DNA of 64,000 nt from contig WFZC01000198.1 of assembly GCA_015489765.1 (NCBI GenBank), forward strand, positions 21,076-85,075, read 5' to 3'. The notes beneath the pieces were generated by a model. The model ran no database searches, was not told where the DNA came from, and was given only the letters and a program-made list of their open reading frames with translations. The DNA comes from Desulfobulbaceae bacterium (GTDB lineage: Bacteria; Desulfobacterota; Desulfobulbia; Desulfobulbales; Desulfobulbaceae). How positions within the stretch are numbered: position 1 is the stretch's first letter; each line of letters starts with the position of its first letter. Positions 9,118 through 18,845 of this stretch are shown piece after piece. A program made the translations under genes and the position numbers.

Positions 9118-11505
9118 GTGATAATGGTACAGATAAGTATCGGCCTGCTCTGCATGGCCTTGACGACATTAATGCTGGAATTGACCATGGTCCGTGTTTT
9201 TGATGTGATCTGGTATTCCAATATGGCCTACATGGTTATTACCCTGGCCATGTTTTGTTTTGGCCTCTCCGGCATATATTCTTCTTTGCGGCCGTTACCA
9301 ACCGGGATCCGGCCCAATCGCTACCTTGCCGTGCTTGCCCTGCTGTTTGCCGCTTCGTCCATAGCTATCCTGCCGGTTCTCAACGCGCTTCCCTTTGATT
9401 TTAATCTGCTGTACTCGGCGCCGGTGTCAGGGATTGGTTATTTTTTGATTATGTATCTGGTTCTGGCCCTGCCTTTTTTCCTCTCCGGCCTGATTTTCAC
9501 CACTGTATTTTCCAGTTATGCCACCAAAATCCAGGGGTTGTACTGTTGGGACCTGGGCGGCGCCGCCATGGGCTGTCTGCTCCTGGTTCCCTTTCTGCCC
9601 CCCATAGGACCAGGAGGTATTCTTTTTCTGGTTGCGGCCATAGGACTGGTGGCTTCGGGCTGTTTTGCCGCCGAGCGGAAGTGGAGCATCCCGGCTCTGA
9701 TCCTCGCCTTTGCGGTTGCCCTGGTTCCCTTTGTCCATCATGGATACTTTGATTTCCGATATCATATCAACAAGCGGGGGGTGAAATCCGCCGAGGACAA
9801 GGGTTTTGTCGAGCGGGTCCACTGGGATCCCATTTCCAAGATCGAGGTGATCGATTTTGGTTCCATGAAGCATATCGCCTATGATGGTGGGTCACAGTCT
9901 TCATTTATTTTCCCGTTTGATGGTGACTATGTCCGCCTGCGCCAGGATGTATTGCACCATCGGGGCCATCATTTCTATAACAGTAATGTCTGGGTATCCC
10001 ATGCCCTGAAGCGGGACAGTAATCAGAATGTCCTGGTGATCGGCGCCGCCGGCGGGTCCGAGACCAAGGCCGCCCTCATGTTCGGGGCCGCCCATGTGGA
10101 TGCGGTGGAGCTGGTCGGTTATGTTATCGATATCGGCAAGACAGTCTATGCCCGGTACAATGGGGGCATTTATAATAATCCCCGGGTCAATGCCCTGCGG
10201 GGCGAGGGGCGCAGTTTTTTACGGGCAAGCGGGAAAAAGTATGACATCATCCAGATGTACAGCAATCATACCAGCTCCAGCATTGCCGCCGGCACCGGGG
10301 CCATGGCCACCACATATCTGCAGACCGCCGAGGCCTATAAGGAATACTTCACCCACCTTACTAAGGATGGTATCCTGCATATCAATCATCATGTCTATCC
10401 GCGCATGGTGGCGACAGCAGCCTTGGCCTGGCGTGAGCTGGGCCGGAAGGATTTCAGGAAACATGTCATAGTGGTGGAGGCGGTCCGCAAGGGATTTCAG
10501 GACAATCTTCCCACCATGCTCATCAAGATGTCTCCCTGGACCAGGGCTGAGCTGCATGAACTGATGGGGTATTTCCCGCCGGTCATGCAGGCGGTGGTCA
10601 ATCCATTTGCTCCGGAAAAATGTATGCTCAGTGATGAGTTTTTCAGTGGCCACCTGTCAAAAGCGGTCATCGACTCCGTCCCTTTCCGGGTCAATCCAAC
10701 CACAGACAACCAGCCCTATTTTAATTTCCTGCGCAAAAGTTTCAAACGTCTTGACGCCGATCCCGCCCATTATCTGAATTTTTCAACCGCATCTCTACTC
10801 AACTCCCAGCTAAAAAACGGCTGGATCCCATCCGATGTTATTCATCTGATTGTCACCGGATTTGCTTCGGCTGTCTTTATCGGGGTCTTTATTTTCATCC
10901 CCATGTTTTTTTCCAGCACAGGCCGTACGCCCTGGCCGGGTAAAAAGCTGGCCCTGTTTTATTTTTCCTGTCTTGGCGCCGGATTTATTCTTATCGAGCT
11001 GGTCTTTATACAGATATTCATGCAGCTGGTGGGGTATCCTCTCTACACCTATTCCACTGTGGTTTTTGCGCTTCTGCTCGGGGCCGGCATGGGCAGTGTG
11101 GTTTCCGGTAAGATGCATATTTCCCCGGCCAACAGGTGGATGCTTCCGTTTATCGGCTTGCTGGTCACGGGTTCCCTGTTCCTGTTTATCTATCCGCCGT
11201 ATTTTCATCTCTTTTTGCGGCAGGCTGTCGGAATGCGTATCCTTGCAGCCATGGCATTGATTTTTCCGGTGGGCTTTTTCATGGGAATGCCCTTTCCCCT
11301 TGGCATACTCACCATTGCTCGGCAGCCGCAGGGGTCGATTGCCTGGGCCTGGGCCATGAATGGACTGTTTACGGTTGTCGGTGGTCTGGCCAGTGTCTTG
11401 CTGTCCATCTATTTTGGTTTCAGGATGACTCTGATTGTGGCTCTGGCCATCTATGTCGCCGCATTTTTTTCATATGTCCTGCTCCGCCGGATCGGACAGG
11501 CGTAG
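9118..11505 (+). CDS. Spermidine-synthase-like Rossmann domain between membrane segments
   Basis: N- and C-terminal multi-TM regions flank VLVIGAAGGSETKAALMFGAAHVDAVELV; ends with TM block. Confidence 0.75.
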   Translation: MIMVQISIGLLCMALTTLMLELTMVRVFDVIWYSNMAYMVITLAMFCFGLSGIYSSLRPLPTGIRPNRYLAVLALLFAASSIAILPVLNALPFDFNLLYSAPVSGIGYFLIMYLVLALPFFLSGLIFTTVFSSYATKIQGLYCWDLGGAAMGCLLLVPFLPPIGPGGILFLVAAIGLVASGCFAAERKWSIPALILAFAVALVPFVHHGYFDFRYHINKRGVKSAEDKGFVERVHWDPISKIEVIDFGSMKHIAYDGGSQSSFIFPFDGDYVRLRQDVLHHRGHHFYNSNVWVSHALKRDSNQNVLVIGAAGGSETKAALMFGAAHVDAVELVGYVIDIGKTVYARYNGGIYNNPRVNALRGEGRSFLRASGKKYDIIQMYSNHTSSSIAAGTGAMATTYLQTAEAYKEYFTHLTKDGILHINHHVYPRMVATAALAWRELGRKDFRKHVIVVEAVRKGFQDNLPTMLIKMSPWTRAELHELMGYFPPVMQAVVNPFAPEKCMLSDEFFSGHLSKAVIDSVPFRVNPTTDNQPYFNFLRKSFKRLDADPAHYLNFSTASLLNSQLKNGWIPSDVIHLIVTGFASAVFIGVFIFIPMFFSSTGRTPWPGKKLALFYFSCLGAGFILIELVFIQIFMQLVGYPLYTYSTVVFALLLGAGMGSVVSGKMHISPANRWMLPFIGLLVTGSLFLFIYPPYFHLFLRQAVGMRILAAMALIFPVGFFMGMPFPLGILTIARQPQGSIAWAWAMNGLFTVVGGLASVLLSIYFGFRMTLIVALAIYVAAFFSYVLLRRIGQA

Positions 11506-11521
11506 AAACCGGATTGGTGGT

Positions 11522-13582
11522 ATGCGTTGGAAAAAGTTTTATTCCCTGCCATCTTTGATCAAGGCCGGTCGCAAGGCAGCTCGCACCTGCCAGACGGTCA
11601 GTTTTGATCTCTTTGATACCCTGATCATTCGGAGAATCCATGATCCTGATATGGTTAAACTGCCGGTTGCCCGGTATATATCTTCTCTGGCAGGCAAGCA
11701 GGGTATTGTCTGTCCCTGGTATCGGGTACAGGAGATTCGTGATACGATCGAGCAGGAACATCGGCGCCGCACGGCCCAACACCATCCGGACCATGAGGCA
11801 TGTTACCCTTTGTTCATGCGGGAGGCGCTATCGCAGATTTTTGGCCCACATGCCGATCTTGATCACCTCCTGGAGCAGGTAACAGACTTTGAGCTGCACA
11901 TGGAAAACCGGATGCTGGTTCCCCGGCGGGAATTGGTCGACTGGCTCAGGGAACTGCATCGGTCAGGTAAACGCATCTTCATCCTTTCCGACGTCTATCT
12001 GCCCTCCGACCATCTACGCCGGTTGATCCGTCATGCCGGATTTCTTGACAGTGTGGAAGCTGTGCTCTCATCTGCGGATCGGTTTCAGGCCAAGGCATCC
12101 GGGCTGGGATTTGACTCTGCCGCCACCACCTACGGCCTTGATCCCTCATCTTGGCTGCATGTAGGTGATAATCCCTTTTCCGATGGGCTGCGGCCGGCGG
12201 AAAAGGGTATCCGGTCGCTGGTTTTGCGGGATTTCAGAGAGAAACATCGCAAGGCCGTGATCAAGCGGTATGTGCAGTACAGCGCCGGCAAACCTTTCTG
12301 GCGGGGCCGGAGTGTGCAGCAGCTCATGTTACCCCTGGAGGCGGAAAATCCAGGCCCATGTTCGCCCCTGTACGCCTATGGCCATAACGTGCTGGCTCCA
12401 CTGCTCTGCGCCTTTATGCATGCGGTTGCCCACCAGTGCCTGGCTAACGACATCAAACGGTTGTATTTTTTCTCCCGCGAGGGATGGCTCCTGCAAAAAA
12501 TCTGGCAGCGGGTTGTGCCGGAACTCTATCCCCTGGCCGATCTTCCCAAGGCATCCTATCTGTATGTCAGCCGTATGGCGCTGGCCGGCGCCAGCTGCGC
12601 TCACCAGGGATTGGTCCGCTCCAGCGCCGATATTGTTTTTCTGCCGGAAGGTAACCGCGATTTCCGTGATGTATGCCGGGTTTTTTCCCTTGATCCGGAG
12701 CCGTTTGCCGCCCATCTCGCCCGCTATGAACTGACCCCGGAAACAGTGCTCAGCCCCCTGCACGAGGGCTTTGTTCCCCGCAGCCGGCTTATGTTTACCG
12801 GCCTGCTCGATGATGCTGATTTTCAGGAAGAGGTGCGACGACAGTGCAGGGAACCAGGTCTTGCCGTGGAGGCGTATCTGGAGCAGGAGGAATTTTTCAA
12901 ATATCCTGATGTGGGCTTGGTGGATATTGGCTGGCTTGGCACCATTCAGCGTTTTTTGTTCGACGCCGTCAAACACCGGGATGACGCACCGGCCTGCCAT
13001 GGTTTTTTGTTCGCGGCAACCAGGGGCATAGAGTATCCCACCAGTAAAAGGAATAGAATCTCCGGGGTTATTTATGATCGGCACCGATTTGAGCTGGCGG
13101 CCAGCTCCATTCTCCAGGCCCGTGATCTCTTTGAGGAGGCATGCCGGGCACCCCATCCAACCCTGTCCGGATATCGGCTGACCGACTCAGAGGTCAATCT
13201 TGTCTTCCGTGACAGGGATGATACCACGGGCAGTGCTGAACAGGAACAGGATAAATATTTTGAACCATTGCAGCAGGGGATTCTTGATGGCGCTATCCGT
13301 TATGGTCCTGCTGTTCAGTTGCTGGGCCACACTTTTGATGATTTGCGTCCATGGCTGAACTATCTTCTGCTCAGCAGGTTTTCTTTTCCCAAAACAACGG
13401 AGGTGACAGATATTAGGTACCTCCATCATCTTGATGATTTTCAGGGTCAGGCTGTGCCTGTTCCCGGCCATACCGGTTCACCGACAGGGCCGTGGGAATG
13501 CTCCCCGCGGCGGCTCCGCATCGATCCCCTGCTGCGTTTGAAATTCTTCCTGTCGATGATTCGGCAGAGATTGCGGGAATAA
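11522..13582 (+). CDS. HAD superfamily hydrolase-like protein with large C-terminal domain
   Basis: SFDLFDTLIIRR (DxDxT-like), FILSDVYLPSDHL, LHVGDNPFSD. Start adjusted from 11435 to MRWKKF to avoid overlap. Confidence 0.75.
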   Translation: MRWKKFYSLPSLIKAGRKAARTCQTVSFDLFDTLIIRRIHDPDMVKLPVARYISSLAGKQGIVCPWYRVQEIRDTIEQEHRRRTAQHHPDHEACYPLFMREALSQIFGPHADLDHLLEQVTDFELHMENRMLVPRRELVDWLRELHRSGKRIFILSDVYLPSDHLRRLIRHAGFLDSVEAVLSSADRFQAKASGLGFDSAATTYGLDPSSWLHVGDNPFSDGLRPAEKGIRSLVLRDFREKHRKAVIKRYVQYSAGKPFWRGRSVQQLMLPLEAENPGPCSPLYAYGHNVLAPLLCAFMHAVAHQCLANDIKRLYFFSREGWLLQKIWQRVVPELYPLADLPKASYLYVSRMALAGASCAHQGLVRSSADIVFLPEGNRDFRDVCRVFSLDPEPFAAHLARYELTPETVLSPLHEGFVPRSRLMFTGLLDDADFQEEVRRQCREPGLAVEAYLEQEEFFKYPDVGLVDIGWLGTIQRFLFDAVKHRDDAPACHGFLFAATRGIEYPTSKRNRISGVIYDRHRFELAASSILQARDLFEEACRAPHPTLSGYRLTDSEVNLVFRDRDDTTGSAEQEQDKYFEPLQQGILDGAIRYGPAVQLLGHTFDDLRPWLNYLLLSRFSFPKTTEVTDIRYLHHLDDFQGQAVPVPGHTGSPTGPWECSPRRLRIDPLLRLKFFLSMIRQRLRE

Positions 13583-13586
13583 CTCT

Positions 13587-13862
13587 ATGAAGAAAGATGT
13601 GGTTACAGACATCCATTATGACATCGGTCGTGGTGAAATTGTGAGAATCAGCCGTCTCAGTCTGCTCAACAAATTTATTCCCCTTGGTCATCTCGGCGGC
13701 GGACCGGGCCTTCGCTGTCTCCTGGTTCTTTTTGTCGTCCACCGGTTTGGTAACCCGTTATTCAGGATTCTCATGCTTCAGGAAGAGCGGCTCACCAGAC
13801 TTTACGTATGGCTGCGGAGACGGGGTGGCAAAGAGAGCCCAGCCGGGTCGGGGTCATGCTGA
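13587..13862 (+). CDS. Small hypothetical protein
   Basis: 91 aa ORF filling the 13582-13856 gap; its stop overlaps the next start (ATGCTGA). No recognised family. Confidence 0.4.
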   Translation: MKKDVVTDIHYDIGRGEIVRISRLSLLNKFIPLGHLGGGPGLRCLLVLFVVHRFGNPLFRILMLQEERLTRLYVWLRRRGGKESPAGSGSC

Positions 13863-15727
13863 AAGAAACAGTTCCGCGTCATCACCAGTGGCTGGTCTTT
13901 CTTCTGGTTGGGGTCTCCCTGGCCCTGCTCTATCATAATCTGGTGCAACGGCGTGCCGTGATAGATCTGGTTCTTGATACCGATACCCGCACCATCCTGA
14001 AAGTTTACTGGCCCATGGACGATGGCCGCTATACGGAACAGCGCATGGCCAGGGTAACCATATCTCCAAACAGGCATCGGTACAGTTTTCATATTTGCGA
14101 TCTGAAAGGATTGACGATGCTCCGTCTTGACCCGGCTGAACGTCCGGCCCGAATTCTGCTCCGTTCGTTGACTATCAGGCAGCAAGGATATCCGGAATTG
14201 CATTTTGACGTCACAAGCGGTCGAGACAGGCTCTATCCACTTGCAGGTGTCAATAAATTTGTTCGGTCGCCGGACGGGTGGCTGATACTATCTGCCGGCA
14301 GTGATCCTCAGCTTGGTCTCAAACTGCCCACAATAACGTTTCAGTCGACGTTGCAGGACGAGGCGGCGCGTATTGCTGTGATTCTCTTGCTGGTTTTCCT
14401 GGCAGGGTCGCAGCTTAAACCCCTTGGCCGTGGCAGCAGGTATGTTTCCTGTCTGGCCGCGGTGGCCTTTGGTCTGATCATGGTCATGGCCGTCGTGAGT
14501 ACCTACAATCATCATCCGGATGAATATGTGCATGTCAATGCGGCCAGGTATTATGTCGCCCATTTCATGCCGCCCAGGATCGAGGCACCAGAGATACGGC
14601 ATACCTACAGTGTTTACGGGGTGTCACGTCTTCATTCCGGAGAAATCGTTTATCTTCTGGCGGGCAAATTTCTATGGTTGCTGCAGCCCTTACGGCTGCC
14701 GCCCTATCTGGCGCTGCGGTTTTTTAATGTCAGCCTTTTTCTGTTCCTGGTTCTTTGTGCGGTCAGGCGTCCGGGATTCCGGATTATTCTGCTGCCGGTT
14801 CTGGTGTCGGCCCAGATATGGTATGTTTTCAGTTACTTTAACTCCGACGCCTTTGCGGTGTTTATTACCCTTCTTGCCGGCTATCAGATGGCGGTTCCTT
14901 CCTCGGCGTTCAATCGGTTTCTAAAGCAGGGGATGGGACGTACAACCTGGTGGCTTCCCCTCATGGTCGGCGGGTTGTTTGCGCTTCTCCTTCTGCTGAA
15001 AAAGAACTTTTATTTTTTTTACGTCTTTCTATTTTTCTATACTCTCTGGCGTATCAGGTATGGCGACTGGACTCTTTCCAGATCCTTTGCCCGCCGCTTT
15101 GTTGCCGTTCTCGTCATCGCCTGCTGCCTGGCTGGATTCTATAAAGGGACGGATTACTGGGTAAACGGTGCGGATAGAAACGACAAACTTTTTCAGGCCC
15201 GGCGGCATCTTGCTACCCGTCTCTACAATCCTGACACGCCCCTTGCCCGTCGGCATCCCTATCTGGAGATGAAAGCGCGCGGCGTGCCCCTTGGTGATCT
15301 CCTGACCCGGCTGCGCTGGGGCGAGAAGTCTTTTCGCAGCGCTTTTGGGGTCTACGATTATCTCTCTATTTCCGGCCCGTTTGTGTTTTATGACTATGTC
15401 AGGATCACAGGGCTTCTTCTTCTGCTGGTGATGATCGTGCCTGTTCTTTTTCGGGGTGGAGTAGAAGGGATAACTCTTCTTGGAATTACCATGTCGGTTA
15501 CCCTGGCCTTACTCGGTATGGCGTTGTATCATGCCTGGACAGTGGATTTTCAGGCCCAGGGGAGATATTTTTTCCCGATTTGGGCTATGTTTTCACTTTA
15601 TCTCTACCATGAAAGACGTTATCTTATAAATTTTTATTTTTCGACACTGGCTTGTGCAATGTATCTGCTTGCTTTATACAGTTTTCTTTGGGTCGGTATC
15701 TTGCATATTGCCAAAATTTCCCTGTGA
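13856..15727 (+). CDS. Multi-TM membrane protein, glycosyltransferase (GT-C)-like
   Basis: Many TM helices, NHHPDEYVHVNAARYY loop after the first TM block resembles GT-C type proteins. Confidence 0.6.
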   Translation: MLKETVPRHHQWLVFLLVGVSLALLYHNLVQRRAVIDLVLDTDTRTILKVYWPMDDGRYTEQRMARVTISPNRHRYSFHICDLKGLTMLRLDPAERPARILLRSLTIRQQGYPELHFDVTSGRDRLYPLAGVNKFVRSPDGWLILSAGSDPQLGLKLPTITFQSTLQDEAARIAVILLLVFLAGSQLKPLGRGSRYVSCLAAVAFGLIMVMAVVSTYNHHPDEYVHVNAARYYVAHFMPPRIEAPEIRHTYSVYGVSRLHSGEIVYLLAGKFLWLLQPLRLPPYLALRFFNVSLFLFLVLCAVRRPGFRIILLPVLVSAQIWYVFSYFNSDAFAVFITLLAGYQMAVPSSAFNRFLKQGMGRTTWWLPLMVGGLFALLLLLKKNFYFFYVFLFFYTLWRIRYGDWTLSRSFARRFVAVLVIACCLAGFYKGTDYWVNGADRNDKLFQARRHLATRLYNPDTPLARRHPYLEMKARGVPLGDLLTRLRWGEKSFRSAFGVYDYLSISGPFVFYDYVRITGLLLLLVMIVPVLFRGGVEGITLLGITMSVTLALLGMALYHAWTVDFQAQGRYFFPIWAMFSLYLYHERRYLINFYFSTLACAMYLLALYSFLWVGILHIAKISL

Positions 15728-15778
15728 GGCTACACGGATCAGGGCTGTTGTTGAATTATTGCAGTCGGGAGAAAACCG

Positions 15779-16591
15779 ATGAACAGTAGAATAGATAAGA
15801 AGAAAACAGGTATGCTGGCTGTCATCTCCGGCCTTGTTTTGTTGTCCGGTGTTTTCTGCAGCAGGGCCAGTGCTGGCGGGGTTGATGCCGAAGTGGTCTG
15901 GGCCCAGTCTGATGGGCTCCGTTATGAGTTGTATAAGGCAACGCATCGGGATGGAACCTGGAGTGGCCCTGAAAAATTGACCGATGATAATGCTGATAAT
16001 CTGCATCCCTGCATCGATACTGGACCGAATGGGAAAAAATGGTTGGTCTGGACTGCTATGGAACAGGGCGGTTACGAAATTCGTTACACATTTACCAATA
16101 CGGATGGTCAGTGGCATGAACCCATGCGGTTCCCATCACCCCTGCCTTCCAATATTGCCCCCTCCCTGATTGTTGATAACGCCAATGTGCCCTGGCTGGT
16201 CTGGTCAGGGAACGACGGTGTTCATAATGATGAGATCTTTTTTTCCAGGTATTTGCATGGTAAATGGCAGAAACCGGCCCTGGTGAACAAGGCAAATAAC
16301 GTTCCTGATATCCTTCCTTTTATCTCCCTGACCTGTGATGGCGGCTATGAAGTCACCTGGCAGGGATACCGCTCAGATAAATATATTACTCTTTCTTCCC
16401 GGTGGCAGGGAAATCATTGGGGAAAAGAGCATCCCGTATCAGGAAAGCGGCCGGACGACCAGGTATGTGAAGAGCGATTGAAACAGAAAATGGGACCAAA
16501 GGTGGAGTTACCGTCTTTTGTCCCTGGTAACAGGCAGTCTTTTCTGCGTGTTTACTCTCCAAATGCCGTGGGGCAGTATGAAAGAAAATGA
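15779..16591 (+). CDS. Secreted BNR/propeller-like repeat protein
   Basis: Signal peptide (MLAVISGLVLLSGVFCSRASA) and repeats of the type KWLVWTAMEQGGYEIRY / PWLVWSGNDGVHNDEIFFSRY. Confidence 0.55.
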   Translation: MNSRIDKKKTGMLAVISGLVLLSGVFCSRASAGGVDAEVVWAQSDGLRYELYKATHRDGTWSGPEKLTDDNADNLHPCIDTGPNGKKWLVWTAMEQGGYEIRYTFTNTDGQWHEPMRFPSPLPSNIAPSLIVDNANVPWLVWSGNDGVHNDEIFFSRYLHGKWQKPALVNKANNVPDILPFISLTCDGGYEVTWQGYRSDKYITLSSRWQGNHWGKEHPVSGKRPDDQVCEERLKQKMGPKVELPSFVPGNRQSFLRVYSPNAVGQYERK

Positions 16592-16619
16592 ATATCCTGC
16601 CAGGCAGATTGCCGTGGAG

Positions 16620-17423
16620 ATGAACAGACGACAAACTGATGGTGAATTTGCCTGGAGTTGCCATGTAACCGGCTTTTTAGGCATCATTAGAATTTATATA
16701 CTGTTCCTGTTTGTTGCCATGGTTTCCTGTTCCGTAACAGGAACAGCCAAGGCAAAAGAACTCTCAGTACTGGCCTTTGGTGACAGTATCACTCAGGGTT
16801 ACAAAAGCAATGGCCAGGGCGCCTCCTGGGGGATTACCAGTCCGCCCCATGGAGCGCGGGTCGGGGGGTATGAACCCTATCTGGAAACATGTTTTCAAAA
16901 TGACAGCCGGGCATTGGGTAATACCGCCCTGGTGTATAACTGGGGCTATGGTGGCGAACAGACCTACCAGGGAACCGGCCGCCTGCAGAGCATACTTGCC
17001 TCCAGGGCCGGGATCTATGATTACTGTCTGTTGATGGAAGGTGCCAATGATCTGTATGCCGGTGTATCGGCAAATACAACGGCCTTTAACCTGGGACTGA
17101 TGGTGGATTATTGTCGCAGCGCCGGGGCCGTGCCAATTCTTGCCACCATTACTAAAAATTGGAACACACCGGCGGGCCACCTTATCCCTGAACAATATAA
17201 TCCGGCTATTGTTGCCAAGGCTACCGAAAAACAGGTGCTTCTTGCCGACCAGTATGCCATGAGCCAGCAGTACTGGTATTCGGTTTTCACGCCGGACCAC
17301 CTACATATGAACGATCTTGGCGATCAGAAAATGGCTGGCGTCTGGTTTGAAACCTTGCTTCAAGATGACCGTTTTAAGGTTCGAGTTCCTGTCGGCGCCC
17401 TGGAACTGCTCTTGTTGCATTGA
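16620..17423 (+). CDS. SGNH/GDSL hydrolase, secreted or membrane-anchored
   Basis: FGDSITQG, LMEGANDL, DHLHMND motifs; hydrophobic N-terminus. Start between 16518 and 16620 uncertain. Confidence 0.8.
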   Translation: MNRRQTDGEFAWSCHVTGFLGIIRIYILFLFVAMVSCSVTGTAKAKELSVLAFGDSITQGYKSNGQGASWGITSPPHGARVGGYEPYLETCFQNDSRALGNTALVYNWGYGGEQTYQGTGRLQSILASRAGIYDYCLLMEGANDLYAGVSANTTAFNLGLMVDYCRSAGAVPILATITKNWNTPAGHLIPEQYNPAIVAKATEKQVLLADQYAMSQQYWYSVFTPDHLHMNDLGDQKMAGVWFETLLQDDRFKVRVPVGALELLLLH

Positions 17424-17427
17424 ACTA

Positions 17428-17541
17428 TGATGGCGTCGTAAAAACTTCGATCTACTGCATCGTGTGTCCTGTGGCGATTTGTGGGCATACTACATGTATA
17501 GTTAAGACCCGCCACAGATCACTATTCCTCGGAGTCTACGC
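17428..17541. repeat. Interspersed intergenic repeat, family A copy 1
   Basis: tgatggcgtcgtaaaaacttcgatctactgcRtcgtgtgtcctgtggcgatt... also found at 63892-64000; internal hairpin ctgtggcg/cgccacag. Confidence 0.85.
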
Positions 17542-17693
17542 TTCGCTCCGCTTATCTCTATATCTATGTTTTTACTTAGCCATCTTGAAGCATTGTCTGG
17601 ATTTTTTAAGAGTTTGTCAACTATTGAATCAACGGACTCTTCGATTAAAGAGTTAATCCATGCAATAGCTCATAAAGAAGGGAGAAATACGTC

Positions 17694-18746
17694 ATGATAC
17701 CCGGGCGGCTGTGGTTTCGGCAAAACAGTACAGACCTAAACAACAAAATAGTAATCAGCTCCAGCTTTCTCATGGTTTCTGTTGTAATACTGGCCTGTTG
17801 GCTGTTGGTCGATGTCGGCGTTGGTTTTGCCGATACGGTCGTTGCCTTTGGAGATTCCATCACCGAGGGGCACGGGGTAACACCATATTCAGCCTATCTG
17901 CAGAATATGATCGGCGGAGCCGCCACCGTAGTCAATCAGGGGGTAGGTGGAGAAACTACCATGCAGGGGGCCAGGCGAATCGGAGGAGTTCTCCAGACGT
18001 ATAAACCCAATTTTATATTGATCATGGAAGGAGCAAACGACGCCATCCTTGGCATCTCCTATACGACCACCAAGTTCAACCTTTCCGTGATGCTTGATCA
18101 GTGCGGTGGAACAACACCTATTCTTTCCACTATTACTCCCAATATCCGAGAGTCCGGCCTGGGCAACAGTATTCCCAATCTGTACAACAATGCCATCGGT
18201 TCCCTGGCCGCCAGTCGTGGAGTTCGGCTTGTCGATTCTTATTCCTACGTGGCTCCCAGTTGGAGCTCCCTGACAACAGATGGTGTTCATCCCAATGAGC
18301 AGGGCGCCCAGATCCTGGCCAGAGGATTTGCCGCTGCCTTACCTTATGGCGCTTCCGGTTCCGCTGGAAATGGCAGCGGAGGAGGTGGTGGTGGAGGTGG
18401 CGGCGGTGGCGGTTGTTTTATTGCCACAGCGGCATTTGGCAGTCCCTTTCAGTCCCAGGTCATGCTGTTGAAAAGATTTCGGGACCAGTGTCTGTTGCCG
18501 AACTCGCCGGGCCGTCTTTTTGTTCGACTTTATTATCGTTATTCACCTCCCATCGCCCGGATTATCGCCCGTCATGATATTCTGCGCCGTTTGGTCCGGG
18601 CGGGCTTATGCCCTTTGATAGGTCTTTCCTTCTTTCTGGTTGATCTTCCTTCCGGAAGCGCCATTCTACTGTTTATGATAGCCTTGTGTGGCATGTTGAT
18701 TCTTGTCATGGCCAGAATGACTGCAGGAAGTGGAACCGGTGATTGA
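17694..18746 (+). CDS. SGNH/GDSL hydrolase with poly-Gly linker and CFI-box-type C-terminal domain
   Basis: [27 protein letters not shown]; then G-rich run, [48 protein letters not shown] and terminal TM segments. Confidence 0.85.
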   Translation: MIPGRLWFRQNSTDLNNKIVISSSFLMVSVVILACWLLVDVGVGFADTVVAFGDSITEGHGVTPYSAYLQNMIGGAATVVNQGVGGETTMQGARRIGGVLQTYKPNFILIMEGANDAILGISYTTTKFNLSVMLDQCGGTTPILSTITPNIRESGLGNSIPNLYNNAIGSLAASRGVRLVDSYSYVAPSWSSLTTDGVHPNEQGAQILARGFAAALPYGASGSAGNGSGGGGGGGGGGGGCFIATAAFGSPFQSQVMLLKRFRDQCLLPNSPGRLFVRLYYRYSPPIARIIARHDILRRLVRAGLCPLIGLSFFLVDLPSGSAILLFMIALCGMLILVMARMTAGSGTGD

Positions 18747-18845
18747 ATTTTCCGGCCTTTTTCAATTGTTGGTAGAAAAATCGCAACATTGTCTACCCCT
18801 GTCCCTGCTTCAAGGATCAGAACGAAAAACGGTCGGGGTAATTGT

